23,482 nucleotides of DNA from Methanosarcina sp. UBA293. GTDB taxonomy: Archaea > Halobacteriota > Methanosarcinia > Methanosarcinales > Methanosarcinaceae. The position numbers and the translations under genes were made by a program. The notes below the pieces were generated by a model, which did not search any database, was not told the origin of the DNA, and saw only the letters and a program-made list of their open reading frames with translations. This document shows, in pieces, positions 6,983-14,877 of this stretch. The first letter of the stretch is position 1; the number at the start of each line of letters is the position of its first letter. The stretch covers positions 1 to 23,482 of the forward strand of contig DALS01000009.1 of the NCBI GenBank assembly GCA_002499445.1, read 5' to 3'.

Positions 6983-7657
6983 GTGGAGCTTGGAATACTT
7001 CTTGCAATTGTGGGAGGATTTCTTGATGCTTATACGTTTGTAGGGAGAGGCGGGGTTTTCGCCAACTCTCAGACTGGGAATTTCGTACTTATGGGCATAG
7101 AAGCTGCAACGGGAGAATGGGGGAAAGCAGTGCTTCATGCAGTACCTATTCTGGCATTTATTGTCGGAGTAGTGGTTGCTGAGATGATTAAAAAACCTTC
7201 AATGCACCTGTTTATACCGGACTCTGAAAGAGCAGTTTTAATTCTTGAAATAGCAGTCCTTTTTATCATAGGCTTTATACCTTACACAAGCCCGAATATC
7301 ATTGTAACCGTTGCGGTTTCATTTGTTTGTTCGGTTCAGGTATCTTCATTTCGCAAACTAGTTGGTTCTGAGTATAATACAACAATGATTACGGGAAACT
7401 TACGTTCAGCTACACAGAAAGCTTATATTGCTTTCACAAAAAGAGATAAAGAATCGGCTCTGAAAGCCATCCAATTCTCCAAAGTTAACCTCTCTTTTCT
7501 AGCAGGAGCGATTTTGGGAGGGCTACTTACTTCATTTATTGGAGCTAAAGCGGTATGGATACCTATGATCGTATTAATTTGTTCTGTAATTTTATTCAGT
7601 GTAGATGATAGTGACTGTGAGAATAAAAATGAGAACAAGAATGCTATTGAAGCATAA
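6983..7657 (+). CDS. YoaK/DUF1275 family integral membrane protein
   Basis: 224 residues from a GTG start. It opens with the family signature: GGFLDAYTFVGRGGVFANSQ, then TGNFVLMG. Around six hydrophobic helices follow, for example ILAFIVGVVVAEMI, AVLILEIAVLFIIGFI, and a final AVWIPMIVLICSVILFSV. A second conserved motif, TTMITGNLRSA, lies in the middle (about 134-144). The family is membrane-bound and its function is not established. The protein begins almost directly at the first helix and no ribosome site precedes the GTG, so the true start may be the upstream ATG through an in-frame TAG. The C-terminus is short and charged. Confidence 0.8.
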   Translation: MELGILLAIVGGFLDAYTFVGRGGVFANSQTGNFVLMGIEAATGEWGKAVLHAVPILAFIVGVVVAEMIKKPSMHLFIPDSERAVLILEIAVLFIIGFIPYTSPNIIVTVAVSFVCSVQVSSFRKLVGSEYNTTMITGNLRSATQKAYIAFTKRDKESALKAIQFSKVNLSFLAGAILGGLLTSFIGAKAVWIPMIVLICSVILFSVDDSDCENKNENKNAIEA

Positions 7658-7675
7658 GGTCAGAGAATTAGTGTT

Positions 7676-7741
7676 GACAGTAGGTTAGTAAATGTGTGAC
7701 AACAGATTAGTAAATGTGTGACAGCAGATTATTGAATGCCA
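7676..7741. repeat. 22-bp tandem repeat, about three copies
   Basis: Units start with gaca at 7676, 7698 and 7720. The first two share ttagtaaatgtgt; the third diverges at its end (ttattgaatgc). The repeat lies between the YoaK-like gene and rlmE and contains no ORF of interest. Confidence 0.7.
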
Positions 7742-7866
7742 GTGAATGAACAATAATATATCAGGATATTATTGACAAAGATTAATCTTATTGAAAGAAC
7801 CAATCGATCTGTGCAAAACGACTTTTGCGCAATCTATATCAGCTTTCAGTGCAGGAAAGGTAAGCA

Positions 7867-8649
7867 ATGGCAAGAGACAGGAGAGATTACTATTATCGTC
7901 AGGCAAAAGAAGAAGGGTACCGATCCAGGGCTTCCTTCAAGCTTAAACAGATTAATGAAAAACATAATATTATAAGGCGGGGAGACTCGGTTGTTGATCT
8001 GGGTGCAGCTCCTGGGGGATGGCTCCAGGTTGCAAAGGAACTGTCAGGGGGCAAAGTCCTTGGCGTGGACCTGAAGAGAATCGAACCTATCGAAGGAGTC
8101 GAGACTATCCAGGGCGATATAAATGCAGAATCTACAATAAAAAAGATAATTCAGATCGTGGGGGCAAAAGGTGCTGATGTAGTGCTCTGTGACGCAGCCC
8201 CAAACCTGTCAGGAAACTGGTCTTATGACCATGCAAGGTCAATCGAGCTTGCAACCTCGGCTCTTGAATGTGCAAAAAAAATTCTCAAACCAAAAGGAAA
8301 TTTCGTTGTTAAGGCCTTCCAGGGGGATATGTTTGGCGACTACATGCAAAAGGTCAGGGAAAACTTTGTCCGAACAGCTGCTTATTCTCCAAAAGCATCA
8401 CGGTCCCAGAGTGCTGAAATCTATGTTATCGGAAAGAAATTCCTCACAGCTCCCCTCCGCAAAGGCGACGAATTCGTTGTGGATATCGAGAAATTGGGCT
8501 CAAGCGGGGATGGGGCCGTACTTATAGAAGGGTTTGTTGTTTTCGTAAAGGAAGTTGAGATTGGAGAAAAGGTCAGGATAAAAATAACGGACGTCAAGCC
8601 GAACTTCGCTTTTGCTGATGTCGCAGAAAGGCTTGGAAATAACGAATAA
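7867..8649 (+). CDS. rlmE: 23S rRNA (uridine-2'-O-)methyltransferase RlmE (FtsJ) with C-terminal TRAM domain
   Basis: 260 residues. The FtsJ/RrmJ fold is clear: SAM-binding VVDLGAAPGGW (42-52) and the K-D-K-E catalytic tetrad at Lys25 (ASFKLKQIN), Asp109 (LCDAAPNLSG), Lys149 (VVKAFQG) and Glu184 (SQSAEIYVIG). After residue 195 a TRAM domain follows (LRKGDEFVVDIEKLG ... VKIRITDVK-like strands, ending FAFADVAERL), a common archaeal addition that probably binds RNA. The enzyme methylates a ribose in the A-loop of 23S rRNA. A ribosome site (ggaaaggt at 7854-7861) lies five bases before the ATG. A 105-base gap separates it from the PHP gene on the same strand, so co-transcription is likely. Confidence 0.93.
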   Translation: MARDRRDYYYRQAKEEGYRSRASFKLKQINEKHNIIRRGDSVVDLGAAPGGWLQVAKELSGGKVLGVDLKRIEPIEGVETIQGDINAESTIKKIIQIVGAKGADVVLCDAAPNLSGNWSYDHARSIELATSALECAKKILKPKGNFVVKAFQGDMFGDYMQKVRENFVRTAAYSPKASRSQSAEIYVIGKKFLTAPLRKGDEFVVDIEKLGSSGDGAVLIEGFVVFVKEVEIGEKVRIKITDVKPNFAFADVAERLGNNE

Positions 8650-8676
8650 GTAAGCAAAAAATTAAGTAATAAAAAT

Positions 8677-8716
8677 AAACAGAAAAAGTGAACAGAAAAG
8701 TAGCAGAAAAAGTAAG
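8677..8716. repeat. Degenerate 13-14-bp A-rich repeat, three copies
   Basis: Copies aaacagaaaaagtg, aacagaaaagtag and cagaaaaagtaag follow one another in the short spacer between rlmE and the PHP gene. Such A-rich spacers are probably slippage products. Confidence 0.4.
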
Positions 8717-8744
8717 CACAGAATGATAAAAATCTTCCAAAGAC

Positions 8745-8750
8745 GGTGAT
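8745..8750 (+). promoter_or_regulatory. Ribosome binding site GGTGAT that selects a TTG start
   Basis: GGTGAT is a perfect match to the anti-Shine-Dalgarno end of archaeal 16S rRNA. It lies four bases before the TTG at 8755, but overlaps the alternative GTG at 8746, so it supports the TTG start. Confidence 0.55.
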
Positions 8751-8754
8751 CCAA

Positions 8755-9402
8755 TTGATTGACCTTCACACTCACACGATTTTCAGTGATGGGGAATTGA
8801 TTCCCAGCGAACTTGTCCGGCGGGCAGTTATTCACGGTTATGAGGCTATTGCAATTACTGACCATGCCGATTATACCAATCTCGAGCAGCTTATAGGAGC
8901 TGCAAAAAAAGCAAAATATCTGGAAGAGGAATGGGATATCCGCGTTTTGTCAGGCGTTGAATTAACACATGTGCCCCCAGGAAAGATCGCTCCCCTTGCA
9001 AAAAAAGCAAAAGAACTGGGTGCAGAAATCGTGGTTGTACATGGTGAAACTACTTCCGAGCCCGTTGCACCCGGAACAAATGCAGCGGCGACTGCTTGTG
9101 AATATGTGGATATCCTTGCTCACCCAGGTCTGATTTCCGAAGAAGATATCGAGACTGCTGAAGAGAACAATATCTGCCTTGAAATCACAGCCAGAAATGG
9201 CCACAACAGGACCAACGGCCACCTTGTAAGGCTTGCCCTCGAAATTGGTGCAACACTTGTTGTAAACACTGACACCCATGACCCTGAGAACCTGATCACC
9301 GATGAAACTGCTCTGAAAGTCGCAATGGGAGCCGGACTTACCGAATCAAAGGCAAGAGAAGTGTTAAAAGCATCTGCAAGAAAGATTGCAGAGATTGCCT
9401 GA
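8755..9402 (+). CDS. PHP-domain metal-dependent phosphoesterase (histidinol-phosphatase-like)
   Basis: 215 residues if started at the TTG at 8755 (MIDLHTHTIFSDGE), the choice favoured by the ribosome site; a GTG at 8746 would add three residues. The PHP metal ligands are all visible: HTH at 5-7, Asp12, DH at 36-37 (ITDHADY), Glu69 (SGVELTH), His96 (VVHGE), His123 (DILAHPG), and DTH at 173-175 (NTDTHDPEN). The family includes histidinol phosphatases, nucleases and DNA-polymerase domains; this short single-domain form is usually annotated as a histidinol phosphatase-related hydrolase without proven substrate. It follows rlmE on the same strand and converges on the peptidase gene, with 26 bases between the ends. 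Confidence 0.88.
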   Translation: MIDLHTHTIFSDGELIPSELVRRAVIHGYEAIAITDHADYTNLEQLIGAAKKAKYLEEEWDIRVLSGVELTHVPPGKIAPLAKKAKELGAEIVVVHGETTSEPVAPGTNAAATACEYVDILAHPGLISEEDIETAEENNICLEITARNGHNRTNGHLVRLALEIGATLVVNTDTHDPENLITDETALKVAMGAGLTESKAREVLKASARKIAEIA

Positions 9403-9428
9403 GTTGTGAAGGATTTCATTTCTGCTTA

Positions 9429-10145
9429 TCAATAAATCCAGTTTTCGTGGCTGACAGGTAACTGGTTCAATTTATCCCTGTAGAATTGCCATTTTGGCAT
9501 GAACCGGTCCATCAGCATGACGAAGCGAGAATTATGTGTAGGTTCCAGCAGGTGTGCCATTTCATGTATGATAACGTATTCGAGACATTCCTGCGGTTTC
9601 TTAGCAAGTTCGGTATTGAGCCTGATGTTGCGTGCTTTGTAGTTGCAGCTCCCCCATTTGGTTTTCATCCGACGCACAAAGAACCGCTCTACCTTCACGC
9701 CCAGAAGTGGTTCCCACTTGGCTATTAATGGCGGTACAGCATTCTTGAGCTGCTCGCGGTACCATGCATCGATAATAGCTTGCTTCTTTTTATCATCTGT
9801 GCCTGGACGCACACTGAGGACCATTTTTTTGTGTTTTAATTCGACTGTTGGCGTTTCCTCGCTTTCGATCACCTTAAGTAAATAGCGCTTCCCCCACACG
9901 TAATGGCTTTCAAGGTTCAGGTACTCCCGCGGGGTTTCACGTTCCTGTTCCTGGAATTTTTTCTGCTGCTGTTTGATCCAACCCAACCTAGAAATGGCAA
10001 AAACGCGAATAGTATCTATATCCATCCGCAAGGGAGCGGATATCCTGACTCTGCCATTGGGCGGATACACACTCAGGTGAACGTTCTTGATATCCTTAAA
10101 AACTACGTCTATTGTGACATCACCGAGTTTAATCTGTGTGGTCAT
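9429..10145 (-). CDS. YgjP-like (DUF45/WLM) zinc metallopeptidase coupled to hsdR
   Basis: 238 residues. The zinc motif HEMAH is at 194-198, with the third ligand probably His204 in LEPTHNSRF. KTKWGSCNYKARNIRLN (161-177) just before it is the usual companion motif of the YgjP family. The N-terminal 90 residues are a beta-rich part common to the family. It is the last gene of the restriction locus: its ATG shares one base with the hsdR stop (TGATG), so translation is probably coupled. YgjP-type genes are often found beside type I restriction genes, but their role there is not settled. Proteolytic control of the restriction subunit is an inference. Confidence 0.88.
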   Translation of the reverse strand: MTTQIKLGDVTIDVVFKDIKNVHLSVYPPNGRVRISAPLRMDIDTIRVFAISRLGWIKQQQKKFQEQERETPREYLNLESHYVWGKRYLLKVIESEETPTVELKHKKMVLSVRPGTDDKKKQAIIDAWYREQLKNAVPPLIAKWEPLLGVKVERFFVRRMKTKWGSCNYKARNIRLNTELAKKPQECLEYVIIHEMAHLLEPTHNSRFVMLMDRFMPKWQFYRDKLNQLPVSHENWIY

Positions 10146-13100
10146 CAGTATTCCTTTTGTGCCTTGATGATAATGAAGATACGCTCTACCTCGGATACAT
10201 CATTCAGGACATCGTATATGGCTTTCTTAATTGCTCTTTCTCTAGGTTCAACTCCACGCCAGTCATCAGACCGCTCACGCTTTACGGTTTCATCGATCTT
10301 CAGTGCCAGGTTAAGAACCGGATCGCTGGAGACTACGTATTCGCCGCTTTCTTTTGTCTGACCCTCTGAATATTCCCCGTTGTTTTGAAGGTTGTTGTAG
10401 AGCGCTCTCAGTGCTGGGCTTTTCTTCAGCACTTCAAAGATATCGTCATCGTGCCCGGCTTCCACCTGCTTTACCAGGTCGGCGATCCGTTTTAAATACT
10501 CTTCATATTCGATGGCTTTTGCTTTTCTGGCGGCGATTATTTCATCCAGAAGGGCTGACATCTTATCATAATAGGCAGGGTCGTTCAGGTGCTCCTTGAT
10601 TATTTTTCTGCGGACATTGTTCTCGATAGTCTCTGCGACAGCGTTCCTGTTGCCTTTCAATCCGCTGAGCTGGGTTGCAATGGCTTTGTCAATGCCTGTT
10701 TTTACGATCAAATCCAAAAGCGGAATGTCTTCAAAGGCTGAGACTTTTCTGGGTTCGGTTGCCTCGATGTAAGTGTCGATGAGATGGCGCATGTCAGCTT
10801 CATAGGCTTTCAGGTCAAGGCTTTCCCCACTTGCTTTGCGGACTATTTCGCGGATATTCAGGTAGTGGTCAAGCTGTTTCTTAATGCGGGCGATGCCTGA
10901 GCTGCTGTAACCTGCGCCTTCCAGTTCGTCGGCAATGTTGGCGTAGGCGCGGACGAGGGAGGCGGTTGCTTTGTAGAGGGCGGCGCGCTGCGGTTCGTGT
11001 TCCTGGAGGTCGGTTGGGATTTCAGTATTGCCGCAGAAGTAGTGGATATGCTCAAGTTCGCCTTTTGGAGGTTCAACAGGCTCGCAAAGCAGGGCCAGGG
11101 TTTCAAGGGCGTTTTCAAGGTGTTCTCTGCCTTTTTTCAGGCGGTCCTGCATCAGAACTTCAGGGTCGGCCCCGCCTGCGCTGCGGTCCAATTCTGAGGA
11201 GTAGACCTGGAGAGCTCCGGTTCCTTTGTCGTTGACAAGATTTTTGAACAGATCTTTGTAGTCCACGATATAGCCGAATTCCTTATCCTCTCCGTCAAGT
11301 CGGTTAGTACGGCAGATTGCCTGGAAGAGGCCGTGATCCTGCATTGACTTGTCTATGTAGAGATATGTACAGGGAGGGGCATCAAAACCGGTGAGCAATT
11401 TGTCCACAACGATAAGCAGCTTCATGTTAGCAGGTTCTTTGACGAAAAGGGATTTTGCTCTCTCTTCGTAGGTCTCGGTTTTTGTCATGCCAGGATTGGT
11501 TTCGATATTTTTGAGCAGTTCGGTGTAGGTGTTGTAGATGAATTCTTTTTCTGTCTCGGTATTTGCGCCCGTATCTTCTTTTGTTACGTCCTGAGCCTGC
11601 GGGTTGTATGAGGTTATTACGGAACATTTGCCTTTGAAAGGTGTCTTCTGGAAAAGAGTGAAGTACTTGCAGGCTTCGTAGATGCTTGATGCTACCAGGA
11701 GGGCATTGCCGCGTTCATTGGATAGGCGGGGTTTTACGCCGAAATCGAAGACGATATCGCTTACTACCCTTTCCATACGGGAACGGGAACTGAGCACTTT
11801 CTGCATTGTGCCCCAGTGCTTTTTAAGTTCGTCTTTCTGCCAATCGTTGAGTCCCCTGGTTTTTGCCTCAAACCACGCATCGGTTTTTTGTTCGGAACCA
11901 AGGCGCTGGTCGATGTCCCGGGCTTCATAGACAAGGTCGAGCACCACTTTATCCTCTACTGCTTCGCAGAATTTGTAGGTGTGGATGTAGCCACCGAAGA
12001 CTTCCAGGCTGGTCTGTTTATCCTTCTTAAGGAGCGGCGTGCCTGTAAAACCGATAAAGACCGCATTCGGCATAATTGCCTTCATTGCCCTGTGCAGTTT
12101 TCCGCTCTGGGTGCGGTGGCATTCGTCCACGAAGACAAAGACCTCCCCCACGGTTTTGCTGGGCTGGGATTCCAGATCCTTTATGAATGCATCAAAATCG
12201 TCCACGTTTTTGCGCCCGAACTTGTGAACCAGGGAGCAAAGGAGGCGCGGTTTAGCCTGTCCGAGCTGGCTCATCAGTTCGCGGCCGCTGGTGGTACGTT
12301 TGATATCCTCCCCTGCGTCAAGGAAGATCCCTTCTATCTGTTTGTCAAGCTCGTCGCGGTCGGTAACGATGACCACCCTTGCATTGGGGTTATTTTCCAG
12401 GATCCATTTGGCAAACAGCACCATAACAATGCTTTTTCCGCTCCCTTGTGTATGCCAGATAATTCCTCCCCTGTGCTGCCGGACATGTTTCTGGGCAGCC
12501 TTGACAGCGAAATACTGGTGGACCCTGGGCAGCTTTTTCACGCCGCCGTCAAAAAGCACAAAATCGTACATCAGTTCTATGAGCCGTTTCTTGTTGCACA
12601 TCTTGAGCAGGTATTTGTCGAGCTTGAAACGGCTGTTATCCTCTTCGTCTTCCTTCCACTGGAGGAAATATTTCTCCTGCGTGCCGATGGTGCCGTATCT
12701 CAGGCCTTCGGAATCGTTGCCTGCAAAAATGAACTGCACGGTGCTGAAAAACCATTCGTTGAACTCAGGCTGCTGGTTGGATATGTTCTGCCGGATGCCG
12801 TCCCCGATTGTCACGCGGCTGTTCTTCAGTTCAAGTACGCCGACTGCGATGCCGTTCACGTAGAGAACAATGTCGGGACGGCGCTCGCGATTTCCTTTGA
12901 GGGTGACTTCCTCGGCAATGGCAAAATCATTATTCTCAGGCTCTTTCCAGTTTATGAGCTGGACACTTTCCGTGACCTTACCTGCTTCGGTTTTCACAGG
13001 AACACCGTAGCGCAGAAGGCTGTAAACGGCCTGATTATTGCCGTACAGGTTCCGGTTGTGGTTGTTCGCCTCGATGTCCAGCTTGTAGAGAGCAACGCCT

Positions 13101-13282
13101 ATCTGGGTGGGGGTGTAGCCGCTCTTTGTCAGGTAGGCAGCCAGCAGCCTTTCCTCTATGTTGCTGTTTCCGTCGCGGTCAATCCAGTTCCCAAGGTAGC
13201 GATAGCCAAGAAGCTGCTTATCGCGAAAAAGAGAGATTATTCTGTCCTGGGTAGCTCGTTCGGGTTTTCCTACAGTAGTCAT
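10145..13282 (-). CDS. hsdR: Type I restriction endonuclease R subunit
   Basis: 1045 residues from the ATG at 13280-13282 (MTTVGKPERATQ). The N-terminal nuclease has the PD-(D/E)xK pattern RPDIVLYVNGIAVGVLELKN (Asp137, Glu151, Lys153). The translocase follows with Walker A TQGSGKS (278-284), a DECH box (386-389) and TGTP (413-416), later TGFDAPP and QAICRTNR helicase motifs. The C-terminal third is helical and probably contacts the methylase core. The protein cuts DNA after ATP-driven translocation, together with HsdM and HsdS. An upstream open frame to 13489 exists but runs through a repeat element and is not coding-like. A GGTGA lies 13 bases before the ATG, rather far. A 371-base spacer separates it from hsdS. 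Confidence 0.94.
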   Translation of the reverse strand: MTTVGKPERATQDRIISLFRDKQLLGYRYLGNWIDRDGNSNIEERLLAAYLTKSGYTPTQIGVALYKLDIEANNHNRNLYGNNQAVYSLLRYGVPVKTEAGKVTESVQLINWKEPENNDFAIAEEVTLKGNRERRPDIVLYVNGIAVGVLELKNSRVTIGDGIRQNISNQQPEFNEWFFSTVQFIFAGNDSEGLRYGTIGTQEKYFLQWKEDEEDNSRFKLDKYLLKMCNKKRLIELMYDFVLFDGGVKKLPRVHQYFAVKAAQKHVRQHRGGIIWHTQGSGKSIVMVLFAKWILENNPNARVVIVTDRDELDKQIEGIFLDAGEDIKRTTSGRELMSQLGQAKPRLLCSLVHKFGRKNVDDFDAFIKDLESQPSKTVGEVFVFVDECHRTQSGKLHRAMKAIMPNAVFIGFTGTPLLKKDKQTSLEVFGGYIHTYKFCEAVEDKVVLDLVYEARDIDQRLGSEQKTDAWFEAKTRGLNDWQKDELKKHWGTMQKVLSSRSRMERVVSDIVFDFGVKPRLSNERGNALLVASSIYEACKYFTLFQKTPFKGKCSVITSYNPQAQDVTKEDTGANTETEKEFIYNTYTELLKNIETNPGMTKTETYEERAKSLFVKEPANMKLLIVVDKLLTGFDAPPCTYLYIDKSMQDHGLFQAICRTNRLDGEDKEFGYIVDYKDLFKNLVNDKGTGALQVYSSELDRSAGGADPEVLMQDRLKKGREHLENALETLALLCEPVEPPKGELEHIHYFCGNTEIPTDLQEHEPQRAALYKATASLVRAYANIADELEGAGYSSSGIARIKKQLDHYLNIREIVRKASGESLDLKAYEADMRHLIDTYIEATEPRKVSAFEDIPLLDLIVKTGIDKAIATQLSGLKGNRNAVAETIENNVRRKIIKEHLNDPAYYDKMSALLDEIIAARKAKAIEYEEYLKRIADLVKQVEAGHDDDIFEVLKKSPALRALYNNLQNNGEYSEGQTKESGEYVVSSDPVLNLALKIDETVKRERSDDWRGVEPRERAIKKAIYDVLNDVSEVERIFIIIKAQKEY

Positions 13283-13446
13283 ATTTAATCGCTCTTCACC
13301 GGATGATTTTACCTTCATCCAGTTCTTCCTGTACCTAAATTTCAGTGAGTGTATAATCTGGATAATCTGGATTGAACTGCTGAATCGACTCGACATTCTG
13401 GAAACAAAGCTGAACTTTGAAATCAACGTTTTTCGATAGATTTCCC

Positions 13447-13628
13447 ATAAAAGAACCACGGATGAACACGGATAAACACGGATGATCAAGAATTAATCAG
13501 AATTAATCAGAATTAACTTTCACATTTACGTTCATTAGTATGCATATATTAACATACGCATTTTGATGTGTATGCTCCATACATATTCATCTGTGTCCAT
13601 CTGTGTTTATCCGTGGTTTATTCAGAAT
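13447..13628. repeat. Inverted-repeat element, copy A (MITE-like), between hsdS and hsdR
   Basis: The left arm at 13454-13485 (aaccacggatgaacacgg and on) matches the reverse complement of the right arm at 13589-13620 with few mismatches. Each arm is itself built from repeats of a word like acacggat. The middle includes aattaatcag three times (13491-13517, last copy partial) and a tatgcatatattaacata dyad. A related element, copy B, lies at 17632-17735; the two share 24 identical bases (13589-13612 and 17696-17719). It has no coding capacity. Confidence 0.75.
13491..13517. repeat. 10-bp tandem repeat inside copy A
   Basis: aattaatcag is repeated at 13491 and 13501, followed by a partial third copy aattaac at 13511. 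It lies in the centre of the inverted-repeat element. Confidence 0.7.
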
Positions 13629-13653
13629 GTTGATGTACTAACTGGCAATATTT

Positions 13654-14877
13654 TCAGAGTAAGCGTATCCTCCCTGTAAGCAGTTCCTGCATCATTCCCT
13701 GCTTGAGCTGCCGAGCCTTGGCAAGCTTTTCTTCCAGCGCGGTGATTTCTGAGTCCATGTCGGAGAGAATGGCGGCGATTGCTTCTTGTTCATCGGAGTT
13801 GTCGGGTATTTTTATTTTGACATCCGAAATAGGTCCCAAGTTTATCTTCTTTGGAATTGCAGATTGAAGAGAATGCAATTCAATGTCCTTTTTGAAGGCT
13901 TCTGTTTTGGAATAGTGGCAAATAAATTCTGCAGAATAGCCTTTTCTGATCTTTAGCAAAGCTAAGCTGACGTAAAAACTGGCATCTACATCCCAGTCTA
14001 TGAACTTACAATCACCAATTGACCCGATTCTCGTCATCAAGATGTCCCCTTTTTCTATCTTGAAAAATCTTGTGAGAAAACGGTGCTCGGCTTCAGAAAT
14101 AAATTTGGTGTTGGTAAAATCGTCATTTGTGACATTTTCGACGCTGTAGAATGGAATCCCATTTTCTACATATTTTGGTGTTTGATGGGTTCCATCTCTA
14201 ATTTCTGCAATGTCACCTAACCGCTTTGTTTCCCACTCCCCACTAAACCCCGGCAGCCTTCTCTTCCCAGTTAGTAATTCCTGCATGGCGCCCTGTTTGA
14301 TCTGGCGTTTCTTGGAAATAAGCTGCTCAAGGGATTCTATGAAGGCGTCCGCATCGCCGAGTGCCTCGGCGATGGCTTCTTGTTCAGCAAGGGTGGGTGG
14401 GAGTGGTATTTCCTGATCAAGGATATCAAAACGTGAAAGCCCTGGGATTAATCCAGTAGATGAGGTTTTGATTTTAGATGCATTATAAAGAAGGGAATAA
14501 AAAAGGAACTTTGCATTCCATTCTTTCACCCTAATAGCCATTAGTTGTCTGCTAATGCAATAAGAATCGTCAGCTTCTACAAGGGTTCCAGAACCGGATC
14601 CTTTTACAGTAACAAGTATGTCACCGGCTTTACAGAGAGTTGTTGGTCTATTCGTAAACTTCGTTAGTTGAATTTTACCACTCGGAAAGTCTGCTGGACC
14701 AGTGAGGTAAGGAACTCCATCACCAGATGTATTACAGTGCTGTGCAAGTACATGTTGGCCTGAGAGAAGCGTTACATCGCATCTCAGGGGCTCTATGTCC
14801 CAATCCTGTGGAATCACCCCCACCTCGGTCTGTTTGTAGCCGGGCGGGATATTTCCGGGGCTGCATTCCGCGCTCAT
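13654..14877 (-). CDS. hsdS: Type I restriction-modification specificity subunit
   Basis: 407 residues with the two-fold layout of HsdS. Target recognition domain 1 (about 1-160) starts with GYKQTEVGVIPQDWDI. Conserved helical region 1 spans 163-208 (LAEQEAIAEALGDADAFIES, then IKQGAMQELLTGKRRL). Recognition domain 2 (about 212-360) starts GEWETKRLGDIAEI. Conserved region 2 spans 361-407 (DEQEAIAAILSDMDSEITAL, then LKQGMMQELLTGRIRLL). The two helical regions are clear internal repeats. Each domain reads one half of a split DNA target. The target itself cannot be read from sequence. The start overlaps the hsdM stop in ATGA (14874-14877), so translation is coupled. Confidence 0.93.
   Translation of the reverse strand: MSAECSPGNIPPGYKQTEVGVIPQDWDIEPLRCDVTLLSGQHVLAQHCNTSGDGVPYLTGPADFPSGKIQLTKFTNRPTTLCKAGDILVTVKGSGSGTLVEADDSYCISRQLMAIRVKEWNAKFLFYSLLYNASKIKTSSTGLIPGLSRFDILDQEIPLPPTLAEQEAIAEALGDADAFIESLEQLISKKRQIKQGAMQELLTGKRRLPGFSGEWETKRLGDIAEIRDGTHQTPKYVENGIPFYSVENVTNDDFTNTKFISEAEHRFLTRFFKIEKGDILMTRIGSIGDCKFIDWDVDASFYVSLALLKIRKGYSAEFICHYSKTEAFKKDIELHSLQSAIPKKINLGPISDVKIKIPDNSDEQEAIAAILSDMDSEITALEEKLAKARQLKQGMMQELLTGRIRLL

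Noticed and set aside
7676..7741. Possible CRISPR array
   Set aside because: The 22-bp units abut directly with no spacers and number only about three; this is a simple tandem repeat.
11816..13288. 490-codon open frame on the plus strand opposite hsdR
   Set aside because: It is antisense to well-conserved hsdR motifs, has no recognisable domain, and is explained by the codon pattern of the hsdR gene.
13283..13489. N-terminal extension of HsdR by 69 residues
   Set aside because: The frame stays open but crosses the repeat element and a low-complexity stretch; the family start fits the ATG at 13280-13282.
13447..13628. Possible CRISPR repeats or insertion sequence in the hsdS-hsdR spacer
   Set aside because: The repeated acacggat-like words form inverted arms, not regularly spaced repeats, and there is no transposase frame.
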